From: Pyrodictiaceae archaeon
GTDB taxonomy: Archaea > Thermoproteota > Thermoprotei_A > Sulfolobales > WANQ01
Length of the DNA: 64,000 nt
Direction of reading: 5' to 3'
NCBI GenBank assembly: GCA_015521735.1
Contig: WANQ01000018.1
Span: 45,350 to 109,349, forward strand
Shown here in pieces: positions 1-10,200 of this stretch; the stretch's first letter is position 1, and each line of letters begins with the position of its first letter. Both the position numbers and the translations under genes were made by a program. The notes below the pieces were generated by a model that was given only the letters and a program-made list of their open reading frames with translations, ran no database searches and was not told the origin of the DNA.

Positions 1-406
1 CCATGTAGTCTCCTCTAAAGAATTGTGTTTCAACCTTAATTGTAACGTTGATACCTGCAGCTTTTAATATATTGTTAAGGAGTTCCGCTGCACGGACAAC
101 GTTCTCTACTCTGGTGGTATCTACTGGCGAACCAGATGCCCAAGCTTTAATAGTTATCACTCCTCCAGTAGGAACAGCTTGAGCTATTGTCTGCGTAATA
201 GTCTCTGTAATCGTTTCTGTAACTGTTGCCGTGGCACCTGGGCCAACAGTTTTAGTTACAGTAGTTGTAACAGTGGTAGTTGTGACGGGCGCTGCTGGTG
301 CTGCTGGTTTAACTACATAGCCTATTGCTACTCCTATTACTAACCCTACTATGAAGAGAATAACGGCTAAAGCTGTTGGGCTTATAGCAGAACTTAGTCT
401 ACTCAT
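1..406 (-). CDS. ABC transporter substrate-binding protein, N-terminal part (runs off left edge)
   Basis: Only the first 135 codons lie in the window. From the ATG at 406 there is a short basic start, one hydrophobic segment (about residues 8-30, ending IGYVVKP), then a Pro/Ala and Thr/Val-rich linker (TTTTVTTTVTKTV), then GVITIKAWASGSPVDTTRVENVVRAAELLN, the usual opening strand and helix of an extracellular solute-binding domain. The Thr-rich stalk is typical of crenarchaeal membrane-anchored binding proteins and is probably O-glycosylated. There is no lipobox cysteine. Permease and ATPase genes would lie to the left, outside the window. Family is likely; the ligand (sugar or peptide) cannot be told. 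Confidence 0.75.
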   Translation of the reverse strand, partial: MSRLSSAISPTALAVILFIVGLVIGVAIGYVVKPAAPAAPVTTTTVTTTVTKTVGPGATATVTETITETITQTIAQAVPTGGVITIKAWASGSPVDTTRVENVVRAAELLNNILKAAGINVTIKVETQFFRGDYM

Positions 407-568
407 AACTCATGCACCCAGGTATGCATATCTTACTTTATATTCCACTATTTCTGTTAGAGTATTGGTGGAACCGTATCTATTAATTCTTTACTATCAT
501 AAATTCTTGATGGAGGCTTCAACTACTAGCACATGCAGAGAAAAATACTACTACTAGGTAGTAATTAC

Positions 569-594
569 CTGCCGTACCTTCTTGTTGGCAGGGC
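569..594. other. short inverted repeat between divergent genes
   Basis: CCTGCC and GGCAGG arms flank a 13-nt centre in the gap between the divergent genes starting at 406 (minus) and 665 (plus). It could be an operator or a small hairpin. A TATA-like AGTTAAAAATAG follows near 616-627 and would serve the plus-strand gene. Confidence 0.3.
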
Positions 595-664
595 TTGTTT
601 AGGTGTTAGAGAGTAAGAGTTAAAAATAGTTCTTGACAACACGGGCATGCAAGGGTAAGTAGTT

Positions 665-1060
665 ATGCCCAAGACTATCAAGGTAAGAATATACACTAAG
701 TCTACAGGTTACGTTGAAGCTGAGTTAACGGATGAGTATGCTCCTAATACGTTTAATAAGCTGGTTGAAGCATTGCCAATAGAGTCTATAGCATATAGGT
801 GGGGTGACGAAGTATACTTCTCGACACCTGTGAAAGCTGAAGAAGAGAATGCTGTTGAAACAGTTGAGAAAGGTACTGTAGCCTTCTGGCCTCCAGGTAA
901 TGCTTTATGTATATTCTGGGGTCCTACACCAGCAAGCCATAGCCCTGATGAAATAAGGCCTGCTAGTCCAGTAAACATATTGGGCAAGATCATAGGTGAT
1001 CCAACGGTATTTTCTAAGGTTAGGAGTGGTGAGAAGATTAGAGTTGAGCTAGCCGAGTAG
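665..1060 (+). CDS. cyclophilin-like fold protein (DUF369/DUF3830-type)
   Basis: A 131-residue cytosolic protein. It starts with a beta strand (IKVRIYTKSTGYVEAEL), has the family-typical PNTFNKLVEALPIES helix, the YRWGDEVYFSTP strand, and the central GTVAFWPPGNALCIFWGPTP core, ending SPVNILGKIIGD. This layout matches the cyclophilin-like domain of archaea and Thermotoga (TM1367 type), a fold related to peptidyl-prolyl isomerases but without proven activity. The TATA-like AT-rich stretch near 616-627 sits at a fitting distance. Function unknown; family assignment fairly confident. Confidence 0.75.
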   Translation: MPKTIKVRIYTKSTGYVEAELTDEYAPNTFNKLVEALPIESIAYRWGDEVYFSTPVKAEEENAVETVEKGTVAFWPPGNALCIFWGPTPASHSPDEIRPASPVNILGKIIGDPTVFSKVRSGEKIRVELAE

Positions 1061-1156
1061 TGGAGAAGGGCTAGTAGAAGCCTCATATTAGCTTATATTG
1101 TTTTTCTACTACATCTTGTAGGAATGGTTAGAGCTGGGTATAGATAGTGGTGTGTT

Positions 1157-2155
1157 ATGGTTGAAGCATTAGCTATTGGAACGTTTACTGTAGATGTTAT
1201 AGCAGTAGACCTACCAAAAATAGCTAGTCCAGGCGAAGTAGTCTATGTTACGAGGCCTATAGACCTACATGTTGGTGGTCATGCTGCTAATGTATCAATT
1301 GATTTAGTTAAGCTTGGAGTAATACAAGGTGTTGTAGCTAGTGGTGCATTGGGGAGAGATGTATTTGCTCACTTAATAGAGCATGAGCTTAGAAAGTATG
1401 GTGTAGTTGTTGCAGCTGAAACCATTAGTGAGGCTGGTACGGCTAGGAATATGATACTTGTTGTAAAGGGTGAGGATAGGAGATTCCACGTATATCGTGG
1501 AGCAAACCAGTATTTATCCGCTAACCATGTCTTAAGGTTGATAGACAAGTATAAGCCTAGGTTTATGTACCTCTCGGTTGGGGCATCTAGGCGACTAGAT
1601 AGTAGGCTTAACGATATTATACTTAAAGCTAAGGACAACAACACTGTAGTATTACTGGATATAGCCTACACTGAGCCCAGAGCTGTTAAAGTAGTTGACT
1701 CTGTACTTGAGCTACCAGATATAGTCCACCTTAACTCAGAGGAACTAGCAATGCTTACGGGTGAACAAGATGTGGAGAAGGCCTTATCTAGTATTAGGGC
1801 TAGAGCACCAATGCTTCTATGTGTAACTAGTGGTAGTAGAGGGTTAATGGCGTTATATAAGAGGAGAATCCTAGTAGTTCAACCACCATTTAGAGTAGAA
1901 CTAGAGGATCCTACAGGTGCAGGTGACGCATTTTCTGCTGGTCTCCTCTCAGCACTAAAGACTACAGGGAAGAGCTTGGGAGACCTAGCTACTAGTGAAT
2001 TAGTGAAAATGTTATTGTTTGCTCAGGCTAGTGGAGCTATTGCTGTTACAGCTGCCGGTGCTACAACAGCTGTTTCAGGTATTAGTGTTAGAAGACTTAT
2101 TGAGGCTCAAGGGAACCGTATTATAGCTTCTACTAGGATAGTTAACTTGTACTAG
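1157..2155 (+). CDS. PfkB/ribokinase family sugar (or nucleoside) kinase
   Basis: 332 residues, normal for the family. The N-terminal signature GGHAANVSIDLVKLG binds the sugar, and the C-terminal signature DPTGAGDAFSAGLL carries the catalytic Asp of the anion hole (residue about 255). It phosphorylates a sugar, nucleoside or related alcohol with ATP; the substrate cannot be read from sequence. The stop lies about 15 nt before the ATG of the glycerol-1-phosphate dehydrogenase gene, so the two are probably cotranscribed. Confidence 0.85.
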   Translation: MVEALAIGTFTVDVIAVDLPKIASPGEVVYVTRPIDLHVGGHAANVSIDLVKLGVIQGVVASGALGRDVFAHLIEHELRKYGVVVAAETISEAGTARNMILVVKGEDRRFHVYRGANQYLSANHVLRLIDKYKPRFMYLSVGASRRLDSRLNDIILKAKDNNTVVLLDIAYTEPRAVKVVDSVLELPDIVHLNSEELAMLTGEQDVEKALSSIRARAPMLLCVTSGSRGLMALYKRRILVVQPPFRVELEDPTGAGDAFSAGLLSALKTTGKSLGDLATSELVKMLLFAQASGAIAVTAAGATTAVSGISVRRLIEAQGNRIIASTRIVNLY

Positions 2156-2170
2156 TAGGGAGTGAATAGT

Positions 2171-3229
2171 ATGAGTAGTGTTCACGTAATAGATCTTCCA
2201 CGTAGGGTTATTGTGGGAAACAATGTATTAGAAACCATAGGTGACCACATACTAGATTTAGGTCTTGGTAAGAGGGTTCTAGTGGTATCTGGTAGCTCTT
2301 CTACTAGAATATATGCTGGAAGAGTACTAGACGTGCTTAGAGATAAGGGGTTTGAGGCATGGCATTTAAGTGTTGGTAGTGCTAGTATTAGTGAAGCTGA
2401 AAAAACAGTTGCAACTGCGAAGGAGGTTAAGGCTGAAGTAGTTGTTGGTGTTGGTGGAGGTAAGGCTATAGATGTAGCAAAGTATACTGCCTATAAGATT
2501 GGTGCAAGACTTGTAAGCATACCTACAGCGCCATCCCATGATGGTATTGCTTCACCATTCGCATCAATAAAGGGGTTAGATAAGCCCACCTCTATTAAAA
2601 CCATTATGCCAAGCATTGTTTTAGCTGATATAGAGGTTATCTCAAAAGCTCCGCGAAGACTAATAATATCTGGTTGTGGCGACCTCATAGGAAAGTTTAC
2701 GTCAGTACTTGACTGGAGACTTGCACATAGACTAAGAGGAGAATATTATGGTGAGTATGCTGCATCACTTGCACTATTATCTGCTAAGCATGTTGTAAAG
2801 TATAGTGAATGGTTTTCATCGAAAACTATACCTTTAGAGGCTGTTAGGGCACTAGTTGAAGCCTTAATAAGTAGTGGTATAGCAATGGGCATAGCAGGTT
2901 CAACTAGACCAGCTAGTGGTAGTGAACACTTATTCGCACATGCACTAGACATTACAGCAAACTATCCCGCACTCCACGGCGAGGAAGTAGGTGTTGGAAC
3001 AATAATGATGATGTACCTACACGGAAAGAATTGGAAGAAGATAAGAAGTGTTTTAAAGAAAATAGGTGCACCTACAACAGCAAAGGAGTTAGGCGTAAAA
3101 CCCGATGACGTAATCAAGGCTTTAACAATAGCCCATAAGATTAGGCCAAGGTATACTATATTGGGCGAAAAAGGGTTAACAGTAGAAGCAGCCGAAAGAC
3201 TAGCCAAGATAACAGGCGTAATACCATAG
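2171..3229 (+). CDS. egsA: NAD(P)-dependent glycerol-1-phosphate dehydrogenase
   Basis: Reduces dihydroxyacetone phosphate to sn-glycerol-1-phosphate, the first committed step to archaeal ether lipids. The Rossmann-like part holds VVGVGGGKAIDVAKYTAYK (dinucleotide binding), followed by SIPTAPSHDGIASPFAS with the metal-binding Asp. Two later histidines, in GSEHLFAHALD and PALHGEEVGVG, complete the zinc site. I place the start at ATG 2171 because GGAGTG (2159-2164) sits 6 nt upstream; a GTG at 2162 in the same frame would add three residues. It follows the PfkB kinase gene closely. Confidence 0.93.
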   Translation: MSSVHVIDLPRRVIVGNNVLETIGDHILDLGLGKRVLVVSGSSSTRIYAGRVLDVLRDKGFEAWHLSVGSASISEAEKTVATAKEVKAEVVVGVGGGKAIDVAKYTAYKIGARLVSIPTAPSHDGIASPFASIKGLDKPTSIKTIMPSIVLADIEVISKAPRRLIISGCGDLIGKFTSVLDWRLAHRLRGEYYGEYAASLALLSAKHVVKYSEWFSSKTIPLEAVRALVEALISSGIAMGIAGSTRPASGSEHLFAHALDITANYPALHGEEVGVGTIMMMYLHGKNWKKIRSVLKKIGAPTTAKELGVKPDDVIKALTIAHKIRPRYTILGEKGLTVEAAERLAKITGVIP

Positions 3230-3411
3230 TTTTTATTTATGCTGTGAGCACCTATACTCTGCTCCCAAGAATTAATTCTATTATTGTGAACGTGGTGTAT
3301 TGCTAAGTAGTACAGTTAAAGCTTATATAGCTTCTGTTACGAGTGTTAGTTTGAATGTTCTAGTTCTAGTTGATGGCGGATTAACTGGGCTGTGAGTTTC
3401 CTTTAGGCATG
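3230..3411. other. intergenic gap between convergent genes
   Basis: About 180 nt between two convergent genes. T-rich stretches directly after 3229 (TTTTTATTTATG) would serve as a terminator for the lipid gene. I see no RNA gene or ORF here. Confidence 0.4.
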
Positions 3412-4179
3412 TCATACTACTATGACTGGGCTAAAAGATAGTCCAGCTAGCATTCTCGTTAGTGTTGTAACATGTTTTCGCAGTAATGGTATTTTCTCCT
3501 CGAAGCCCTTAGTCTTGTTTACTATTACTAGGTCTGCATCCTTGGTGTATTCAACTACTTCCTCATAACTGTTAGTATGCTCTATTAGATCGTAGCTTAA
3601 TTTCTTTTCCTCTAGTTTCTCCTTAACGTGTGCTGGATCACCTATTACTAGTGTAGTTATCTTTACTCCGCTATGGGTCACTGTTATTGTTTTAGCTATG
3701 TCAACTATTTTATCTATGTCTAAATGTGATGCTCTATTGAATACAAGGAGGAGTTTACCTACCTTATGTGGTGGTGCTGATAATGGTGTATAGATTAGTA
3801 CTGGCTTACTAGTCTTTGACAGTACTTTTCTTGCAGTAGATCCTACTATTTCTGGAGGTGGTGTTTCACTTTTAGCAGATGACATTACTATAAGGTCTAT
3901 TGGATTAGCTTCAGCATACTCTACTAGCTTCTTCGCAGGATCGCCTTCCAGCACTACCTTTCTTATAGCCAGTACATGTTCTCTCATCAATGCTAGCTCT
4001 ATTAACGCTATAGCGTCTTCAGCTATATTCTTCATTGTTCTATCGTAGAGTGATGTGAATCTTACTCTAGATTTAAGTTTAGGTACAACTGCTACGACAT
4101 GGTATACTGCGTTAGGAAACAATGTTACCGTGAATAATGTGGCGTTAACTATACGTGTACTCTTGACAGCACATATCAT
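3412..4179 (-). CDS. universal stress protein (UspA), two-domain
   Basis: 255 residues made of two Usp-like halves. The first half has the typical DLIVMSSAKSETPPPEIVGSTARKVLSKTSKPVLIYTP ending, close to the G-x2-G-x9-G-S/T nucleotide-binding pattern of the family. The second half (from about residue 130) repeats the fold in degenerate form and ends FSPVIVV. The usual N-terminal VAVDGS strand is not recognisable, and upstream in frame there is a stop, so ATG 4179 is the earliest start. It lies 22 nt downstream of the antiporter gene and is probably in the same operon, as often seen for Usp proteins beside transporters. Confidence 0.7.
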   Translation of the reverse strand: MICAVKSTRIVNATLFTVTLFPNAVYHVVAVVPKLKSRVRFTSLYDRTMKNIAEDAIALIELALMREHVLAIRKVVLEGDPAKKLVEYAEANPIDLIVMSSAKSETPPPEIVGSTARKVLSKTSKPVLIYTPLSAPPHKVGKLLLVFNRASHLDIDKIVDIAKTITVTHSGVKITTLVIGDPAHVKEKLEEKKLSYDLIEHTNSYEEVVEYTKDADLVIVNKTKGFEEKIPLLRKHVTTLTRMLAGLSFSPVIVV

Positions 4180-4201
4180 TATGTTCTTGAACTCTATTAT
4201 T

Positions 4202-5551
4202 CTAGCCCACCCCTAGTACCACGTACCTTAGAATAAGGTAGAGTGATGCTAAGCCCACTGTTAGGAATAGTACTGGCATACCGTATTTAAGGAATCCTCT
4301 AAAGGATATATGGTATCCGTGTCTCTCAGCAATACCTGCTACAACAACATTAGCGCTTGCACCAACAAGTGTGCCGTTTCCTCCAAGACAGCCTCCTAGG
4401 CTGAGAGCCCAGTATAGTGGTGCTGAGTTTAATCCCGTAATCCTCGCTATTACTGATATTACTGGTACCATGGCCATAACGAATGGTATGTTGTCTACGA
4501 ATGCTGATACTATAGCTGATACCCATAGTATTAGTAGGAGTAGTACAGTGTAGTCTGTTGAGAAGGAGTAGATTTTGTATGCTATAAACTCCATTACACC
4601 TAAGTCTTCTACACCCTTAATGACCATAAACATTGCTATGAAGAATACTAGTGTTGGCCAATCAACATCTTCTAGTAGTGACTCTATTCTTATACGTCCA
4701 CGTAGAAGTGCTAATAATACGCCTATGCCTATTAGTGGTGGTATTGCTGGAGGATACTCTAGAAAGTCTTCTAGAAGAAACAATGCTATTACTATGCCTA
4801 GTATGCTAAGTGATCTTCTAAGCATGAATGAGTCTACTACTACGCTATAATTCAATTTCCTGCCATCTAGGTGTCTAGCTTTACTGGTATAGAGGTTTAT
4901 CCACTTTGAGAACAATAGCCTAATTAATACTAGAAATGCTAGGAAGTCTACTATTATTATAGGTGTCAGATTGTATATGAAGTCCATGAAGCCTAAGTTA
5001 GCTCTTGTACCTATGATTATGTTTGGTGGATCTCCTATTAGAGTAGCTGTTCCACCTATATTTGACGCAAACACTATTGATATGAGAACTGGTCTAGGAT
5101 CAACTTTTAACCTCTCCATTATTTCTAGTACTATAGGTGTCATCAACAATACTGTTGTGACATTGTCTATGAATGCTGAAATGAATGCTGTTAGAGCTGA
5201 CAATATTACTATCAACGTGAACGGCTTTTTATGGAATCTTACAAGTATGGTTGACGCCATATAGCTAAATAATCCTGTTCTACTTAAAACACCTACAAAC
5301 ATCATCATGGACATTAATAATAGTATTGTGTCCATGTCTATTCCAGCAACTATTTCAGAGAAATCACTAAACCTAAACAGCGTATCCAGCGCTAATAGTA
5401 TTGATAGTGTTAGGAGCGCTGCTGCAGTTCTATGCATTATCTCTAGTACTAATAGAGCATATAGTATTATTAGTATGGTGAAGCCTAATATGACGCTGGC
5501 TAGGTCATTTAATGGGTAAAGGGGTTGCACTGTTTTAGTGCGCCTCCTCAC
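4202..5551 (-). CDS. NhaD/ArsB-like ion transporter (citrate-transporter/IT superfamily)
   Basis: 449-residue polytopic membrane protein with about 11-12 hydrophobic segments. Two inverted halves carry the paired signatures of this superfamily: ASNIGGTATLIGDPPNIIIG in the first half and SLGGCLGGNGTLVGASANVV in the second, each after a FIDNVTTVLL / FVDNIPFVMA motif. It probably exchanges Na+ for H+ or exports an oxyanion; the cargo is not decided by sequence. GTG start at 5551 follows a GGGGTGAGGAGG run. A stress-protein gene follows at once, suggesting joint regulation. Confidence 0.85.
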   Translation of the reverse strand: MRRRTKTVQPLYPLNDLASVILGFTILIILYALLVLEIMHRTAAALLTLSILLALDTLFRFSDFSEIVAGIDMDTILLLMSMMMFVGVLSRTGLFSYMASTILVRFHKKPFTLIVILSALTAFISAFIDNVTTVLLMTPIVLEIMERLKVDPRPVLISIVFASNIGGTATLIGDPPNIIIGTRANLGFMDFIYNLTPIIIVDFLAFLVLIRLLFSKWINLYTSKARHLDGRKLNYSVVVDSFMLRRSLSILGIVIALFLLEDFLEYPPAIPPLIGIGVLLALLRGRIRIESLLEDVDWPTLVFFIAMFMVIKGVEDLGVMEFIAYKIYSFSTDYTVLLLLILWVSAIVSAFVDNIPFVMAMVPVISVIARITGLNSAPLYWALSLGGCLGGNGTLVGASANVVVAGIAERHGYHISFRGFLKYGMPVLFLTVGLASLYLILRYVVLGVG

Positions 5552-5695
5552 CCCAAGTAATGTTTACTTACATTGGAGTCCTCTATACTATACAGCTTTA
5601 TTTATGTTTAGCTTCAAAAGAGTTTATTGGTAAGTGTGGTATTAGGTTATGTTACTGAGTAGTAGTGAGGTATGGCTTAGAGAGGATCGTATAGT

Positions 5696-7201
5696 ATGAC
5701 TAGTACTACTAGGGTTGAAGGCGGTAGTGAGTTTAATCCTTACGTTATGGCTGAGTGGCTTAGTGCTGTACTTGGCCGTAAGAAGCCTGTTCGTACACTT
5801 AGTGGTGTTACTGTTGTAGCTGTTATGACTCACCCTTATCCTTGTCCTCATGGTAGATGCGCCTATTGTCCTGGAGGACCAGGTTATGGTACTCCTCAAA
5901 GCTATTATGGAGAAGAACCAGCGCTTATGAGGGCTATTAGGGTAGGGTATCATCCATATAAGCAGGTTTATGTAAGGCTTAGAATGTATGAGAGACATGG
6001 GCACCCGTATCACAAGGTTGACTTGATAGTTATGGGTGGTACTTTTCTAGCAATGCCCTTGGATTATCAGGAGTGGTTTATCACCATGGTTTTTGAGGCT
6101 ATGAATCGTTATCCTAACCCTAATCCTCCTAGAGGCTTCGTTAGCTTAGAGGATGCTCAACTACGTAATGAGTTCGCTAATGTGAGGTGTATTGGTTTAA
6201 CCATTGAGACTCGCCCAGACTGGGCTAAGGAGAAACACGCTAATGCTATGCTTAGGTATGGTGCTACTAGGGTTGAACTAGGAGTACAGAGTATCTATGA
6301 TGATGTTCTTGAACGAGTTGATAGAGGACATAGTGTAAGGGATACTATAGAAGCTACTAGGATACTAAAGGATTCTGGGTTCAAGATAGTCTACCACATT
6401 ATGCCTGGGCTTCCCGGTAGTGATTGGGATAGAGATGTAGAAATGGTTAAGGAACTATTCAGTAATCCCGACTACATGCCCGATATGTTGAAGATATACC
6501 CTACACTTGTTGTTAAGGGCACTAAGCTATATGATTGGTGGAGGAAAGGAGAATACAAGGCCCTAAGCGACGAAGAAGCAGTTGACTTGATATGCGAAAT
6601 GTATAGGTATATTCCTAAATGGGTTCGTGTAATGAGGGTTCAAAGAGATATGCCTGCTAAATACATTGAAGCTGGTCCACGTAAGGGTAATCTACGTGAA
6701 CTAGTTGAGAAGAGATGTAAGGAGAAGGGGATACCTATTAGGGAGATAAGGTATCGTGAAGTAGGTATAAAGTTGTTAAAGGAAGGCATTGAACCTGATC
6801 CAAAGAGGCTTACCATTACTAGAACAGTTTATGAGGCTAGTGGTGGTGTAGAAGTATTTCTTGCCGTAGAGGATCCCGTAGTAGATGTTATTGTAGGTTT
6901 CCTTAGGCTACGATACCCTTCCGAGAAGGCTCATAGACCTGAAGTAGATTCAAAGACTACTATTGTACGTGAACTACATGTCTATGGGCCTGAAGTACCT
7001 ATTGGAGGTAAGCCGGTGTTTGAGTGGCAGCATCGTGGATGGGGTAGTAGGCTTCTAGAAGAAGCTGAACGTATAAGTATTGAATGGTTTGATGCACGTA
7101 AAATACTTGTTTTGAGCGGTGTTGGTGTAAGAGAATATTATAGGATGAAGGGTTATCATAGACCTCTAGGTTCACCGTATATGGTGAAATACCTGCGTTA
7201 A
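5696..7201 (+). CDS. elp3: Elp3: tRNA uridine(34) acetyltransferase / radical SAM enzyme
   Basis: Builds the 5-carboxymethyl side chain on U34 of tRNA using acetyl-CoA and S-adenosylmethionine. The radical SAM domain has clustered cysteines at residues 50, 55 and 58 (THPYPCPHGRCAYCPGG), then CIGLTIETRPDW and RVELGVQSIYDDVL. The C-terminal GNAT acetyltransferase domain covers roughly 380-501 (PVFEWQHRGWGSRLLEEAE, the acetyl-CoA loop, then GVREYYRMKGY). Length 501 is normal for archaeal Elp3. The ATG at 5696 follows GAGAGG by 10 nt, and a TATA-like TTTATTTATG is near 5600. The gene is convergent with ileS and overlaps its end by 4 nt. Confidence 0.94.
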   Translation: MTSTTRVEGGSEFNPYVMAEWLSAVLGRKKPVRTLSGVTVVAVMTHPYPCPHGRCAYCPGGPGYGTPQSYYGEEPALMRAIRVGYHPYKQVYVRLRMYERHGHPYHKVDLIVMGGTFLAMPLDYQEWFITMVFEAMNRYPNPNPPRGFVSLEDAQLRNEFANVRCIGLTIETRPDWAKEKHANAMLRYGATRVELGVQSIYDDVLERVDRGHSVRDTIEATRILKDSGFKIVYHIMPGLPGSDWDRDVEMVKELFSNPDYMPDMLKIYPTLVVKGTKLYDWWRKGEYKALSDEEAVDLICEMYRYIPKWVRVMRVQRDMPAKYIEAGPRKGNLRELVEKRCKEKGIPIREIRYREVGIKLLKEGIEPDPKRLTITRTVYEASGGVEVFLAVEDPVVDVIVGFLRLRYPSEKAHRPEVDSKTTIVRELHVYGPEVPIGGKPVFEWQHRGWGSRLLEEAERISIEWFDARKILVLSGVGVREYYRMKGYHRPLGSPYMVKYLR

Positions 7202-10200
7202 ACTACTACTTTAATCCAGGTCTCCTTACCTTCAATTCTCCACTTCCTAGCATTGCTTGGAGGCTCATTTACTATCTCTATTGCTTTAGCTCTCACCTCT
7301 CCAAGTATGTAGTCTCTATGCTTTTCTATAGCTCTAACTATATCGTTATCCTTTGTATACACTTGTACCTTCTCTACCACTGCATCTAATGGTAGATCTA
7401 AGTCTCTCCTCATGACTTGGACTCTACGTACTATTTCTCTAGCAAGTCCTTCGAGTAATACTTCCTCATCTATTCTTGCATCAACATACACCTTTAATTC
7501 GCCTACTTCAGCCTCCTCTAGTCCTTCAATGTCCACTGGTTTTGAGGTAACTTCTACTTGTTTAACGTTAGCATATATCTTTACCACTTTTGTAGATGCT
7601 TGTAGGCTTTCTGCTTCCTCTCTACTTGCCAATATTACTACTTTTCTTAGTGGCCAACGCCTTTTTATCCCTATCTTTGATCTTATTGCTAAGACCTGTT
7701 CTGCTACATCTAGTAGTTTTGATACACTCTTCCAGGCTTGCTCATCTAGTAGCTCCTTATTTACTGTAGGCCATTCCTCAAGATGTATGCTCTCCTTAGC
7801 TTTAGCTGAAAGCTTTCTTATGAATGCTTGGTAGAGGTATTCTGATATGAATGGTGCGTATGGTGCTAGTGCTTTCAGTAATGTGTCTATTACAAGGTAT
7901 AGTGTTGCATATGCGCTCCTCTTTTCCGGTTTATCTTCTTCAATCCATACTCTTGGCCTTATTAGTGTTATGTATCTGTGACTTAGTTTTTCAACTATGA
8001 ATTCTAGTAGTGCTCTTCCACCCTTATGTGGATTATCTTTTTCTACTGCATCTTCTACTGCCTTCAACATTAGGTATAGTTCATAGATTATCCATTTATC
8101 TTCTGGTTCTAGGTGTTTTAGGTCTTCCTCTAGTCTATCTGGCTTCCACTTGTCTAGTTCCATGTATGTTAATGCGAAGTTCACGCTATTCCATAGTATG
8201 TCTAGTTGGCGTTTAACCTCCATTACCTCATCTGGGTCAAAGTTTATGTTATCCCATGGAGCACTCTTTGAGACGAGGTATAGTCTGAAGGGGTCTGCTC
8301 CATGTTTTTCCATGAATTCTAGTGCCCATACAACGTTTCCACGACTCTTACTCATCTTCTTACCATACTTGTCTAGTACTAGTCCTTGGTTCAATACCGC
8401 CTTGTAAGGTCTTAGTCCATGCCATGCTACGCTTGTAAACATTAGTGTATAGAACCATCCACGTGTTTGGTCTACTGCCTCAGTTATCCAGTCGTAAGGG
8501 AATAGCTGGGTGAATAAGTTGTTCCAGCCATACTGGTTTAATGATGCTGTATGAGCTACACCACTATCCATCCATACATCTACTACAAATGGCTCACGCT
8601 TCATTACTCCTCCACACTTAGGGCACTTTATCTTTACACGATCAATCCATGGGCGATGATGATCCTTTACTTCTTCAGGGTTTATAGCATGTTTCCTAAC
8701 TTCCTCTAAGCTACCAAAAGCTACACGGTAACCACATTTACTACAAGTCCATATCGGTAATGGTGTACCCCAATATCTTTCACGACTTATACACCAGTCA
8801 CGGGCATTCTCTATCCAGTCTTGAAATCTCTTACTAGCCCACTCGGGGCTCCATTTAACTTTACTGTTTTCCTCTAACATCTTCTTCTTTATAGGCTCTA
8901 TTTTTATAAACCATTGGCGGTCAGCATAGTACATTAGTGGAGTACCACATCTCCAGCAATGAGGGTATTCGTGTTCTACTTCACCTATGTATACTAGTAG
9001 GTTCTTCTTCTTCAAATCCTCTACTACGTGTGGGTTAGCGTTCTTAAACCATAGTCCACTATATTTTCCTGCTTCTTCTGTGAAGTAGCCATTCTTTCTT
9101 ATAGGCTTAAACACTCTTATACCATACTGTTTTCCTAGCTCAAAGTCTTCGGGACCATGTGCTGGAGCTATATGTACTACTCCTGTACCCTCCTCCATGC
9201 TAACCCATTCAGCTGTGAGAACGCTATGCTCGTATTCACCTTTATGTTCCTTGTGAGCTGGGACCTCGTCTAGTAATGGATGTATGTATTTCTTACCGAA
9301 TAGTTTTCTACCAGGGAATTTTTCTAGTACCTCATATTCTTTTACACCTACCTCCTCTAATACTTCTTTAAGCCTCTTCTCCGCCATTATCCAGTATTCT
9401 TCTCCAACTCTTATCTTAACATAGGTTTCATCTGGATGTACTGCTAAGGCTTCATTGGATATTATTGTCCAAGGAGTTGTTGTCCACGCTATCATGTATG
9501 TTTTCTCTTCACCTAAGAATGGTATCTTGAAGTAGAGGCTTGGGTCCTTAACAACCTCATATCCCTGTGCTACTTCATGGCTACTAAGAGCTGTTTCACA
9601 GCGTGGGCATACTGGTACTACTCTTAAGTCCTCGTATAATAGTCCTTTATCCCACATTGTTTTAAGGAAGCTCCACGTGGTATCTAGGTATCTTGGATGC
9701 CTTGTCTCGTATGCGTGGTCGTAGTCTAGCCATAGTCCTAGTCTTTCACTAGCCTTCCTCCAGTGACTTATATAGTAGTCTACGAGTTTTTGGCATTCCT
9801 CAACAAATTTCTCAACACCATACTTTTCTATATCCTTCTTTGACTTAAAGCCAAGCTTACGTTCAACCTCTAATTCTACAGGCAATCCCTGTGTATCCCA
9901 TCCAGCTTGATCCCATACACGGTAGCCCTTCATTCTATAGTATCTTAGCTTTACGTCTTTGAGACTCCTACCTCTCGCGTGGCCAACGTGCATGAAGCCG
10001 TTAGCTGTAGGTGGGCCTTCTAGAAACCTAAATAATGGGCTATTGTCATTGTTCCAGGACTTTTCCTTGACTTTACGGTATATGTTATTGTTTGACCAGT
10101 AAGCCATAACCCATTCTTCTACTTTCAGTGGATTATATCGTCCCTTAAGACTAGGTGCCTCGGATAATGATACCACCCATGACACCTCAGATAACATTGG

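Noticed and set aside
709..1086. Long minus-strand reading frame opposite the cyclophilin-like gene
   Set aside because: Shadow frame of a recognised gene; Ser/Leu-rich composition typical of an antisense frame.
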